From: Candidatus Gastranaerophilales bacterium
GTDB lineage: Bacteria > Cyanobacteriota > Vampirovibrionia > Gastranaerophilales > Gastranaerophilaceae
NCBI GenBank assembly: GCA_944323495.1
Contig: CALUSZ010000156.1
Location: 1 to 13,023 of the forward strand
Direction: 5' to 3'
Length of the DNA stretch: 13,023 nucleotides
Below, piece after piece: positions 6,589-13,023 of this stretch. A model generated the notes under the pieces. It was not told the DNA's origin. It worked only from the letters and a program-made list of their open reading frames with translations, and made no database searches. The translations under genes were made by a program, and so were the position numbers. How positions within the stretch are numbered: position 1 is the stretch's first letter; each line of letters starts with the position of its first letter.

Positions 6589-7593
6589 ATGAGTTTAGAT
6601 GTATATTTAGGTATTGATGTCGGTTCTGTAACTACAAAACTGGCGCTCGTTGACGAAAAAGGAAAGTATATTGATTCTTATATGCTAAAAACAGCAGGAA
6701 AACCTGTAGAAGCTGTTCAAACAGGTTTAAAACATATAATTTCACAGGCCCTGTGCGAATACAACATCCAAGGAGTCGGAACAACAGGATCCGGAAGAAA
6801 TCTTGCTGGTGCTCTGGTCGGAGCTGATGTTATAAAAAATGAGATTACGGCTCACGCGGTTGCAGCAAGCACTAATATCCCCGGAGTCCAAACGATTCTG
6901 GAAATCGGTGGACAAGACAGCAAAATTATTATCCTAAGAGACGGGATTGTTACGGATTTTGCAATGAATACGGTATGCGCAGCCGGTACCGGCAGTTTCT
7001 TAGATCATCAGGCTCAAAGACTAAATGTTCCTATTGAAAAATTTGGAGAGACCGCACTAAAATCAGAAAACCCTGCACGTATTGCAGGACGTTGCGGTGT
7101 GTTTGCAGAAAGTGATTTGATACACAAGCAACAGCTTGGATATCCGGTTGAGGACTTATTATACGGACTCTGTCAAGCACTCGTTAGAAACTATCTTTCT
7201 AACCTTGCTCTCGGTAAAGAACTTTTACCAACCGTTTCTTTCCAAGGAGGAGTCGCAACAAATACCGGTATGGTTAAAGCTTTTGAAGAAGCTTTGAATA
7301 CTAAGATTGTAGTTCCGGAAAATCACCAGACAATGGGGGCTATTGGTGCAGCTTTATTGGCGATGGAAAATCATCAGTACACAGAAACACCAACTAAATT
7401 CAAAGGATGGGAAGTCGGAAATATGAATTTCCAATCTGTAACCTGCCAGTGCACGGGATGTTCTAATAATTGCGAAGTTATTACTATACTTGAAGGTGCT
7501 GAACCGGTTGGACACGTTGAAAAAATCGGTGATATAAAAGGCAATATAATTGCACGCTGGGGCGGCACCTGCGGAAGATGGGATATAAATTAA
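6589..7593 (+). CDS. Acyl-CoA dehydratase activase (BadF/BadG/HgdC ATPase family)
   Basis: A 334-residue ASKHA-fold ATPase of the family that activates 2-hydroxyacyl-CoA dehydratases or benzoyl-CoA reductases by ATP-driven electron transfer. Phosphate-binding motifs are visible: GIDVGSVTTKLALVD (8-22), TTGSGRNLAG (65-74), EIGGQDSK (105-112) and FQGGVATNTG (218-227). Cys130 (NTVCAAGTGSF) and Cys169 (GRCGVFAESD) match the two cysteines per subunit that hold the [4Fe-4S] cluster between the halves of the dimer. A C-terminal extension adds Cys286, 288, 291, 295 and 328 (CQCTGCSNNC and GGTCGRW), which could bind a second cluster or zinc. AGAAGG at 6576-6581, seven bases before the ATG, supports this start over an upstream TTG at 6550. 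No dehydratase subunits are nearby; kdsA follows after three bases. The fold is certain; the partner is unknown. Confidence 0.9.
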   Translation: MSLDVYLGIDVGSVTTKLALVDEKGKYIDSYMLKTAGKPVEAVQTGLKHIISQALCEYNIQGVGTTGSGRNLAGALVGADVIKNEITAHAVAASTNIPGVQTILEIGGQDSKIIILRDGIVTDFAMNTVCAAGTGSFLDHQAQRLNVPIEKFGETALKSENPARIAGRCGVFAESDLIHKQQLGYPVEDLLYGLCQALVRNYLSNLALGKELLPTVSFQGGVATNTGMVKAFEEALNTKIVVPENHQTMGAIGAALLAMENHQYTETPTKFKGWEVGNMNFQSVTCQCTGCSNNCEVITILEGAEPVGHVEKIGDIKGNIIARWGGTCGRWDIN

Positions 7594-7596
7594 TAT

Positions 7597-8409
7597 ATGA
7601 CAATTAAACTTAGAAACTTTGAAATCGGCGGGGATAAATTAACTATTTTAGCAGGACCTTGCGCTATAGAATCAATGGATATATTGAGAAGAACTGCAGA
7701 AGGGCTTAAAAAAGTTTGTGAAAAACTTGAGATTAATTATGTTTTTAAATCCTCGTTTGATAAAGCAAACCGCTCTTCAATAAACTCATACCGCGGCTTA
7801 GGTATGGAAAAAGGGCTTGAGATGCTTGCTCAAATAAAAAAAGAATTTGATTTACCGATTGTAACTGATATTCACCTCCCCGAACAAGCAGCTATTGTGG
7901 CGGAAGTTGCTGATATTATACAAATTCCCGCATTTCTCTGCAGACAAACAGATTTACTCGTAGCAGCTGCAAAAACAGGAAAAATAATCAATATAAAAAA
8001 AGGACAATTTTTAGCTCCGCAGCAAATGAAATCATTAATCAAAAAAGTTGAAGAAAGCGGAAATAAAAATATAATGGTTACAGATAGAGGTGTAACATTC
8101 GGGTATAATAATCTTGTTGTTGATTTTAGAGCAATTCCTATTATGAAAGAATTCGGCTATCCTGTCGTATTTGATGCAACTCATAGTGTGCAGATGCCCG
8201 GCTCAAACGGAGATTCTACAGGCGGTGACAGGAAATTTGTTCCGACTCTTGCGCGTGCTGCAATGGCCGCAGGTGCTGATGTTTTATTCTTTGAAATCCA
8301 CCCGAATCCGGACTGTGCGCTCTGTGACGGACCAAATATGCTTGCACTTTCTGATGCTGAAAAAGTGTTTAAAAAGTGTAAAGATATTTATGAGATTGTA
8401 AAGGAATAG
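7597..8409 (+). CDS. kdsA: 3-deoxy-8-phosphooctulonate synthase KdsA, metal-dependent type
   Basis: Condenses phosphoenolpyruvate with arabinose 5-phosphate to Kdo 8-phosphate, the first committed step to the Kdo of LPS inner core, in the cytosol. The 270 residues match KdsA along the whole length: AGPCAIES (19-26), [18 protein letters not shown] (50-67), [11 protein letters not shown] (110-120), KKGQFLAP (134-141) and [11 protein letters not shown] (168-178). All four metal ligands known from the metal-dependent class are present: Cys22, His196, Glu233 and Asp244. Enzymes of the E. coli type have Asn in place of this Cys, so this one should need a divalent metal. It starts three bases after the activase stop. 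No ribosome binding site is at normal distance (the nearest purine run, GGAAGATGGGA, is about 14 bases away), so translation is probably coupled. Its presence implies an LPS-bearing outer membrane. Confidence 0.95.
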   Translation: MTIKLRNFEIGGDKLTILAGPCAIESMDILRRTAEGLKKVCEKLEINYVFKSSFDKANRSSINSYRGLGMEKGLEMLAQIKKEFDLPIVTDIHLPEQAAIVAEVADIIQIPAFLCRQTDLLVAAAKTGKIINIKKGQFLAPQQMKSLIKKVEESGNKNIMVTDRGVTFGYNNLVVDFRAIPIMKEFGYPVVFDATHSVQMPGSNGDSTGGDRKFVPTLARAAMAAGADVLFFEIHPNPDCALCDGPNMLALSDAEKVFKKCKDIYEIVKE

Positions 8410-8413
8410 TATT

Positions 8414-9730
8414 GTGATTAAGACTGTTAAGCCTTTAGAAACCTCCTTAAAAGGAGAAGTTGTTATACCAGCAGATAAATCTATCTCGCACCGTTCTGTT
8501 ATGTTTACATCTCTTGCCGAAGGAGAATGTATTGTAAGGAATTTTTCAAACGGTGCAGATTGTCATTCGACTTTAGAGTTGTTTAAAGCTCTTGGAGTCG
8601 ATATAAGCTTTATTGATGAAAAAACGCTTAAAATCAAAGGGGCTGGAGGTAAATTTAACCCTGAAAAACAAACCAATGCCTCCTCATTTTCCCCTTACAT
8701 TTACCCCTACTACTGCGGGAATTCCGGAACTACAATGAGGTTAGTTTCAGGAATTTTAGCAGGACAGTATTTTGATTCTGTATTAACCGGAGACGAAAGC
8801 CTTTCTAAAAGACCGATGAAACGTATTATTGAGCCATTGAGCTTGATGGGTGCTGATATTTCATCTGTTGACGGGCATGCACCGCTAACAATAAGAGGAC
8901 GAAAATTACATGGTATTACTTACTGCTCAAAGCTTGCAAGTGCGCAGGTTAAATCGTGTATTTTGCTTGCAGGTTTGAACGCTGAGGGTGAAACAACATT
9001 TGAAGAACCGTATGTTTCGAGAAATCACACAGAAAAGCTTTTTAAATACCTTGGGGCGGATATTTTTGTAAACAATAATTCTGTAACTATTCGTCCTTCA
9101 GTTATGCAGGCAAAAGATATTGATATTGTAGGCGATATCTCTTCAGCAGCATTTTTTATCACGGCCGGCTTGATTGTTAAGGGCTCTGACTTTATTATAA
9201 AAAATGTTGGGCTTAATGAAACACGCTCAGGTATTATTGATGTTGTTAAACGAATGGGCGGAGATATTGAAATACTAAACCAACACACTACTGCAGGTGA
9301 AGAAGTCGGGGATATAAGAGTTAGATACTCCGAGAACTTGAAAGGCTGTACTATTGAAGGCAGTGATATTCCAAGATTAATTGATGAACTGCCGGTTATT
9401 GCGGTTTTAGCCTCTCAGGCTGATGGTGAAACTGTTGTAAAAGATGCAGGTGATTTGAGGAATAAAGAGTCTGACAGAATTAAATGCCTCACAGAAGAAC
9501 TCACTAAACTTGGGGTTGATATTCTGGAAAAAGAGGACGGATTTATTGTTAGAGGAAAATCAAAAATTACAGGCGGATGCGAAACAGAAAGTTATCATGA
9601 CCATAGATTAGCTATGAGTTTTTATATTGCAGGACTTATAAGTGAAAAAGAGATTGCCGTAAACGGTTTTGAGTGGACCAAAATATCTTTTCCTGAATTT
9701 GAAGAATTATTTAGCAAGCTTGCTAGGTAA
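8414..9730 (+). CDS. aroA: 5-enolpyruvylshikimate-3-phosphate synthase AroA
   Basis: Transfers enolpyruvyl from PEP to shikimate 3-phosphate in the sixth step of the shikimate pathway. The 438 residues carry the family motifs: PADKSISHRS (19-28) with Lys22 and Arg27, GNSGTTMRL (102-110), SAQVKS (176-181), SRNHTE (202-207), catalytic IDELP (323-327, Asp324), NKESDR (350-355) and HDHRLAM (395-401). GNSGTTMRL is the Bacillus/Staphylococcus-like form rather than GNAGTAMRP of E. coli. The start is GTG; AAGGAA at 8401-8406, inside the end of kdsA, lies seven bases before it. Between GAGG (76-79) and CGNSG there are 21 residues, roughly eight to ten more than usual, rich in Ser, Pro and Tyr. It is the last gene of the activase-kdsA-aroA group, and its stop overlaps the convergent PHP gene by eight bases. 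Confidence 0.95.
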   Translation: MIKTVKPLETSLKGEVVIPADKSISHRSVMFTSLAEGECIVRNFSNGADCHSTLELFKALGVDISFIDEKTLKIKGAGGKFNPEKQTNASSFSPYIYPYYCGNSGTTMRLVSGILAGQYFDSVLTGDESLSKRPMKRIIEPLSLMGADISSVDGHAPLTIRGRKLHGITYCSKLASAQVKSCILLAGLNAEGETTFEEPYVSRNHTEKLFKYLGADIFVNNNSVTIRPSVMQAKDIDIVGDISSAAFFITAGLIVKGSDFIIKNVGLNETRSGIIDVVKRMGGDIEILNQHTTAGEEVGDIRVRYSENLKGCTIEGSDIPRLIDELPVIAVLASQADGETVVKDAGDLRNKESDRIKCLTEELTKLGVDILEKEDGFIVRGKSKITGGCETESYHDHRLAMSFYIAGLISEKEIAVNGFEWTKISFPEFEELFSKLAR

Positions 9731-10334
9731 ATATTTCTCCGTGAAAATCTGTTCCGCCTGTTTGAATTAAAGACGGGTATTTGTCAGCAATTTTTTTAAC
9801 ATCTTTTGAAGAGTGAAATTTTACTATTTTTCTAAATCTAGGGTAAGGATAATATACTTCTATACCATCTAAGTCATATTTCATAAGTTTTTTTACCAAT
9901 CTCTCAAGACTTATTGCCCAATAGCAGGCGGGATGGGCAAGTACAGCAATTCCACCGGCTTCGTGTATTGCTTGAATAAGCTTCGGCACATTCCTTCTTG
10001 AGAAAAGCCGTATAATATCACCTTCCGTCTCGGCCTTACTTTTTGCAAGAAACGGGGTCAGAGAAGGATGATTAACATCTATATCATATGCAAGCAAATG
10101 GATAAAAACATAGCCAAACCAGCAGTCAAATTCGGCACCGGTTACAAGAATTTCATCCTGATATCTTTTATGCCCTTCAACGGTATTATGGTCTGTTATT
10201 GCAATAAGTTTATAGCCCGATTTCTTTGCATTATCTATAATACTTTTAAAATCAGCCTTGCCGTCGGAGTAATTTGAATGTATGTGTAAATCAATTTTTC
10301 CTGATTTATAATCTTCTTCTGTTAAATTTTTCAT
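9723..10334 (-). CDS. PHP-domain phosphoesterase, compact TrpH/YciV-like
   Basis: A 203-residue metal-dependent phosphoesterase of the PHP superfamily. Metal-site residues are in the usual order: DLHIHSNYSDG (His17, His19, Asp24), ITDHNT (Asp48, His49), GAEF (Glu68), FIHLLAYDID (His79), LAHP (His134) and GTDFHG (Asp196, His198). Relatives include E. coli YciV/TrpH (RNase AM, 5'-3' nuclease) and nucleotide 3'-phosphatases. Those proteins, about 280-290 residues, have a helical insertion between the HLLGY-like strand and the AHP motif. Here that stretch is only about 50 residues long, and the chain stops five residues after GTDFHG. The active site appears complete, so this looks like a short form and not a broken gene. 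No clear ribosome binding site precedes the ATG. Substrate (nucleotide, RNA end or sugar phosphate) cannot be assigned. Confidence 0.85.
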   Translation of the reverse strand: MKNLTEEDYKSGKIDLHIHSNYSDGKADFKSIIDNAKKSGYKLIAITDHNTVEGHKRYQDEILVTGAEFDCWFGYVFIHLLAYDIDVNHPSLTPFLAKSKAETEGDIIRLFSRRNVPKLIQAIHEAGGIAVLAHPACYWAISLERLVKKLMKYDLDGIEVYYPYPRFRKIVKFHSSKDVKKIADKYPSLIQTGGTDFHGEIFT

Positions 10335-10386
10335 AATAATATCTTTATACTACAATAAAATATAACAAAGAATCGGAGAGAAATAA
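10335..10386. promoter_or_regulatory. Short divergent promoter region
   Basis: Only 52 bases separate the PHP gene (leftward) from the membrane-protein gene (rightward), so promoters for both should lie here or inside the genes. Plus-strand -10 candidates are TATACT (10346-10351) and TATAAC (10361-10366); neither has a convincing -35. GGAGAG at 10375-10380 is a good ribosome binding site six bases before the ATG at 10387. Confidence 0.3.
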
Positions 10387-11397
10387 ATGGCTAAAAAAAA
10401 TAAAACACCTTTAGAAATTTTTACAGAAGCTATTGGATTATATTTTTCAAACTTTGATAAATTTATGCAGTATATGACTTTTCCTGTACTTGGGCAAATC
10501 ATAGGCTTAGGGTTGGTATTTTTAATAACATTTTTTTATACACAAAAAATCCCCGTTTTAGTTCAAAAATATACTGCTCTTAATGATTTTAACACGCTTA
10601 TTTTATTATCAATAATAATTACTCTTCCCGGACTCGCTATTTTTGTTAAGGCTTTCTGGGAATATCTGGTAGCTTATGGTTCAATAAATTCCATGCTTGA
10701 TAATATGCTAAAAAGCGGAAGAGTTTATGATTTTTCAGCACATACAGAGCTAATTAAAAGAAGAACACTCCCATTTGTCGGACTATGGTTTTTATTCGGG
10801 ATTTTCTCCTTGATTGCAATATGCCCTCTTTTTTGGATAATTTGTGCAATTTTGGCTGTATATTTCGTACTTGTCTTTCAGGTGTTCACGTTTGAGCCGG
10901 AACTTACTCCTTTCGGGTGCGTAAAAAGAAGTCTGAACTTAGTTAAAGGACATTTTGCATCCACGTTTCTGCTTATGGCTCTTGCAGGAGCTCTTACTTA
11001 TGTTTTTATTCCGCAGCTGATTATTAAACTTTGTTCTCTAATCGGTATAAACAACTTTTTGTCAAATATTATATTACCGCTTATTAATGCACTTCCGGAC
11101 TTAAACCTCCAAATGTATGGCATCCCCGCAATTTCTAAATCGGATATTGCAATTTTTACTATTGAAACATTTTTAGCGCAAATAATAATACAATATACTC
11201 TCCCTCTTCGCGCAATTTTGTGGAGTTTGTGGTACAAAGAACTCAGGGGGAATATTATAGATGTTTCCGAAAAAAAGAAGAAAACAAAAAGACCGAGTGA
11301 AAAATTAATGGAAGCTTCCAATAAAAAATATGGAAAAAAGAAAATTGATAAAAATATATTAAAACGTGCTATGGAAAAAGAAGAAGATGATGATTAA
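10387..11397 (+). CDS. Multi-pass membrane protein, GPDPase membrane-domain-like
   Basis: A 336-residue integral membrane protein without a catalytic motif. Hydrophobic segments are at about 32-52, 71-91, 128-170 (two helices), 192-220, 222-238 and 253-282. The stretch at about 168-191 (FEPELTPFGCVKRSLNLVKGHF region) resembles the conserved loop of the DUF975 and glycerophosphodiester-phosphodiesterase membrane-domain families, where a Ser-rich or Ser-Leu segment precedes KGxF; this is a resemblance from memory. The C-terminal 50 residues are soluble and strongly basic (SEKKKKTKRPSEK), then acidic at the very end (EKEEDDD), and probably face the cytosol. The start is supported by GGAGAG six bases upstream. 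Its stop codon shares bases with the stop of the convergent glycosyltransferase gene. Function is unknown. Confidence 0.75.
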   Translation: MAKKNKTPLEIFTEAIGLYFSNFDKFMQYMTFPVLGQIIGLGLVFLITFFYTQKIPVLVQKYTALNDFNTLILLSIIITLPGLAIFVKAFWEYLVAYGSINSMLDNMLKSGRVYDFSAHTELIKRRTLPFVGLWFLFGIFSLIAICPLFWIICAILAVYFVLVFQVFTFEPELTPFGCVKRSLNLVKGHFASTFLLMALAGALTYVFIPQLIIKLCSLIGINNFLSNIILPLINALPDLNLQMYGIPAISKSDIAIFTIETFLAQIIIQYTLPLRAILWSLWYKELRGNIIDVSEKKKKTKRPSEKLMEASNKKYGKKKIDKNILKRAMEKEEDDD

Positions 11398-12959
11398 TTT
11401 TTTACCTTTTTATAAACTGTAAAGCTAAAATCATCACCAATACTCTTTAGAAATTCATAATTATTCATAATATATAAAGTAATCCGACCCGCATAATCTT
11501 TACCAAAAGCAGAATAATAGTAGTTTGAGGTATCATAATTATTTATAATAATATATTCAGGCTTTGTTATATCAATTCTCTGCATAATCACGTCTTCTCC
11601 AAATGTTTCCACATAGAGAGGAATTAAAGAATAAAATTTATTATCAGATTTCCTGCCAGTCATATAATTCACTAACAAGCACTCTGGATAAATTATAATT
11701 CTGTCTTGAGGATTAGTTGATGTTTCAATATAGTTAATAAGCTGGTTTATTGACTCAGCATATATTTTCTCTGAAAAAACAGTCCCCTGAACTGTCGCAA
11801 TTTTAACATCTTTTTGAGCAAGCGAATGAATATTTTTTACACCAAGAATAAAAGCACAGCAAAAAGTTATAATACATACGGATTTTTTGTAATTACTTGG
11901 TATCAGTATAAAAATCGAAATCAGAGCAAATGGAATAAAAAATACTCCGTAAGACATTAAAGTCAGAGCAAAAAAGACTTTCATAGAAATAAGCAGCCCA
12001 GCTATTATAAAAATTCTTTCCCCTGCATTAAGTTTTAAAAATCTATGTCCCAGAAGAATTACAATCAAAGGAAAAGCGTATATAAGTATCTCCTGATTTA
12101 CCATAAAATACAGATATATTAATATCGGTACTATCAGCCAATAAGTCTTAAATCTATATAAAAAATAAATTGGTATAAAAATTTTTGCGAAATTAAACAA
12201 GTATATAGGAATAATCTCCCACCTGAACACCAATCCCATAACAGAATAAAACCAGAGCAGTGTTTTAGAAGTTCCCATATGCAATATTATCTGAAAAGAG
12301 GCAAGAATATTATCAATTCCAACTTTTTGTATAGAGAGAGGTAAAATTGTTATTATAAACGGTAAAATAAAAGCAACAAGATTTTTTCCCCAATTTTTTT
12401 TACCACTAATATAAATTAATAATGGTAAAGCTAAAATAAATTCATATTTAGCACACACTGCAAGTGAATAGAAAAAATAAGAATAGTGGTATTTTTTATT
12501 TAAAGCATAGTATATTGAAGCCAAAATAAAAAGAAGCCCGTACAACATACCATATGAATATGGAAAAAGAAAATTAAAAACATTAGGAGACAAAACAGAA
12601 GCTGATATCATGAAAAGAACAATACTCAAAGAAGTATTTTTGTCTAAGAATTTCTCTGCGATTTTGAACGTTAAATTAACAATCCCGATAGTTGCAGCAA
12701 ATCCTGCGCAATATAAAACCCATAATTTTGTACCAAAAACAGTAAATAAAACCGCATTAATTATATAAGACAGCGGAGCATAAATATTAAAAATATTTTT
12801 ATATAAAACCTGCCCCTTTATCATCTGTGCCGGGATATAAGCTTCTCTAAAAGAATCAACTATTACATTTCCAAACCTGCCATAGCCTATTATAAAAACA
12901 AAAATAACTACTATATTAAAAAGCAAAACCTGCCAATTTTTTTTTAAATAAGTTTTCAC
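11394..12959 (-). CDS. GT-C glycosyltransferase, family 39-like
   Basis: A 521-residue integral membrane protein resembling polyprenyl-phosphate-sugar-dependent glycosyltransferases (GT39/ArnT/PMT superfamily). After a first helix (about 12-30) comes VIVDSFREAYIPAQ: Asp35 in the first outer loop is the likely catalytic acidic residue, and GQVLYKNIFNIYAPLSY follows as in this family. About ten further hydrophobic segments reach to about residue 380. The last 140 residues are a soluble, probably periplasmic domain (for example RIIIYPECLLVNYMTG and PEYIIINNYDTSNYY). Such enzymes add a sugar to lipid A, O-antigen, a protein or another lipid carrier; the acceptor cannot be told here. The start is GTG with no Shine-Dalgarno sequence; no in-frame ATG occurs before residue 46, which would remove the catalytic loop, so GTG is preferred. 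The gene is very AT-rich. It converges on the membrane-protein gene. Confidence 0.83.
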   Translation of the reverse strand: MKTYLKKNWQVLLFNIVVIFVFIIGYGRFGNVIVDSFREAYIPAQMIKGQVLYKNIFNIYAPLSYIINAVLFTVFGTKLWVLYCAGFAATIGIVNLTFKIAEKFLDKNTSLSIVLFMISASVLSPNVFNFLFPYSYGMLYGLLFILASIYYALNKKYHYSYFFYSLAVCAKYEFILALPLLIYISGKKNWGKNLVAFILPFIITILPLSIQKVGIDNILASFQIILHMGTSKTLLWFYSVMGLVFRWEIIPIYLFNFAKIFIPIYFLYRFKTYWLIVPILIYLYFMVNQEILIYAFPLIVILLGHRFLKLNAGERIFIIAGLLISMKVFFALTLMSYGVFFIPFALISIFILIPSNYKKSVCIITFCCAFILGVKNIHSLAQKDVKIATVQGTVFSEKIYAESINQLINYIETSTNPQDRIIIYPECLLVNYMTGRKSDNKFYSLIPLYVETFGEDVIMQRIDITKPEYIIINNYDTSNYYYSAFGKDYAGRITLYIMNNYEFLKSIGDDFSFTVYKKVKN

Positions 12960-12970
12960 AATAAAATTTA

Positions 12971-13009
12971 TCTTAACAAAGCTTTACAAATAAAGCAATT
13001 TTGTTAAGA
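12971..13009. repeat. Two-part inverted repeat upstream of the glycosyltransferase gene
   Basis: TCTTAACAAA (12971-12980) and TTTGTTAAGA (13000-13009) are perfect 10-base arms. Inside, GCTTT (12981-12985) and AAAGC (12992-12996) extend the stem by five pairs around the loop ACAAAT, with a three-base bulge AAT on one side. It ends 11 bases before the GTG of the minus-strand gene and is flanked on the far side by eight A (T on the minus strand, before the hairpin). The T run is on the wrong side for a standard terminator in either direction. It could be an operator, a leader hairpin or a weak terminator of a gene beyond the window. Confidence 0.55.
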
Positions 13010-13023
13010 AAAAAAACTTTATA

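Noticed and set aside
8171..8401. 76-residue open frame inside kdsA
   Set aside because: Out-of-frame shadow of the conserved KdsA C-terminus.
7597..8409. DAHP synthase of the shikimate pathway, suggested by the neighbouring aroA
   Set aside because: [18 protein letters not shown] and the CRQTDL and FGYNNLVVD motifs are specific to KdsA.

Overview
The window is AT-rich, densely coded bacterial DNA with twelve protein genes, one of them cut by the left edge. It has no RNA gene, CRISPR array, insertion sequence or phage gene that I can see. The organism is probably a gut relative of the cyanobacteria (Vampirovibrionia/Melainabacteria, Gastranaerophilales type). This is inferred from three things: a c-di-AMP cyclase (cdaA) together with an LPS gene (metal-type kdsA); anaerobe-type enzymes such as an acyl-CoA dehydratase activase; and a protein starting MGMAASQAR, which I recall from that group but cannot check here.

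Left part (1-2953, + strand): the 3' end of cdaA, then five bases later a YitT-family membrane protein with a C-terminal DUF2179 domain, then a 114-residue DUF6812-like protein, then a lytic-transglycosylase-like protein with an EF-hand-like loop and no signal peptide. The 87-base gap before the last gene holds several small inverted repeats, one with the ribosome binding site in its loop.

Middle part (2946-6525): a GH38 alpha-mannosidase on the minus strand, whose end overlaps the end of the transglycosylase gene. Divergent from it is a 437-residue protein of unknown function with helical ends and a beta-rich, acidic middle.

Right part (6551-12959): an extended -10 promoter drives a tight group of activase, kdsA and aroA with gaps of 3 and 4 bases. 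The last two genes use phosphoenolpyruvate, for Kdo (LPS) and for chorismate. A small PHP-domain phosphoesterase converges on aroA. A multi-pass membrane protein is divergent from the PHP gene and converges on a GT-C (family 39-like) glycosyltransferase. A hairpin lies just upstream of that glycosyltransferase, at the right edge.

Nearly all genes look like ordinary chromosomal housekeeping or envelope functions. The points most worth following are the unknown 437-residue protein, the activase without its dehydratase, the cdaA-yitT pairing, the signal-less EF-hand transglycosylase, and the fact that all three convergent gene pairs overlap at their stop codons and leave no room for ordinary terminators.
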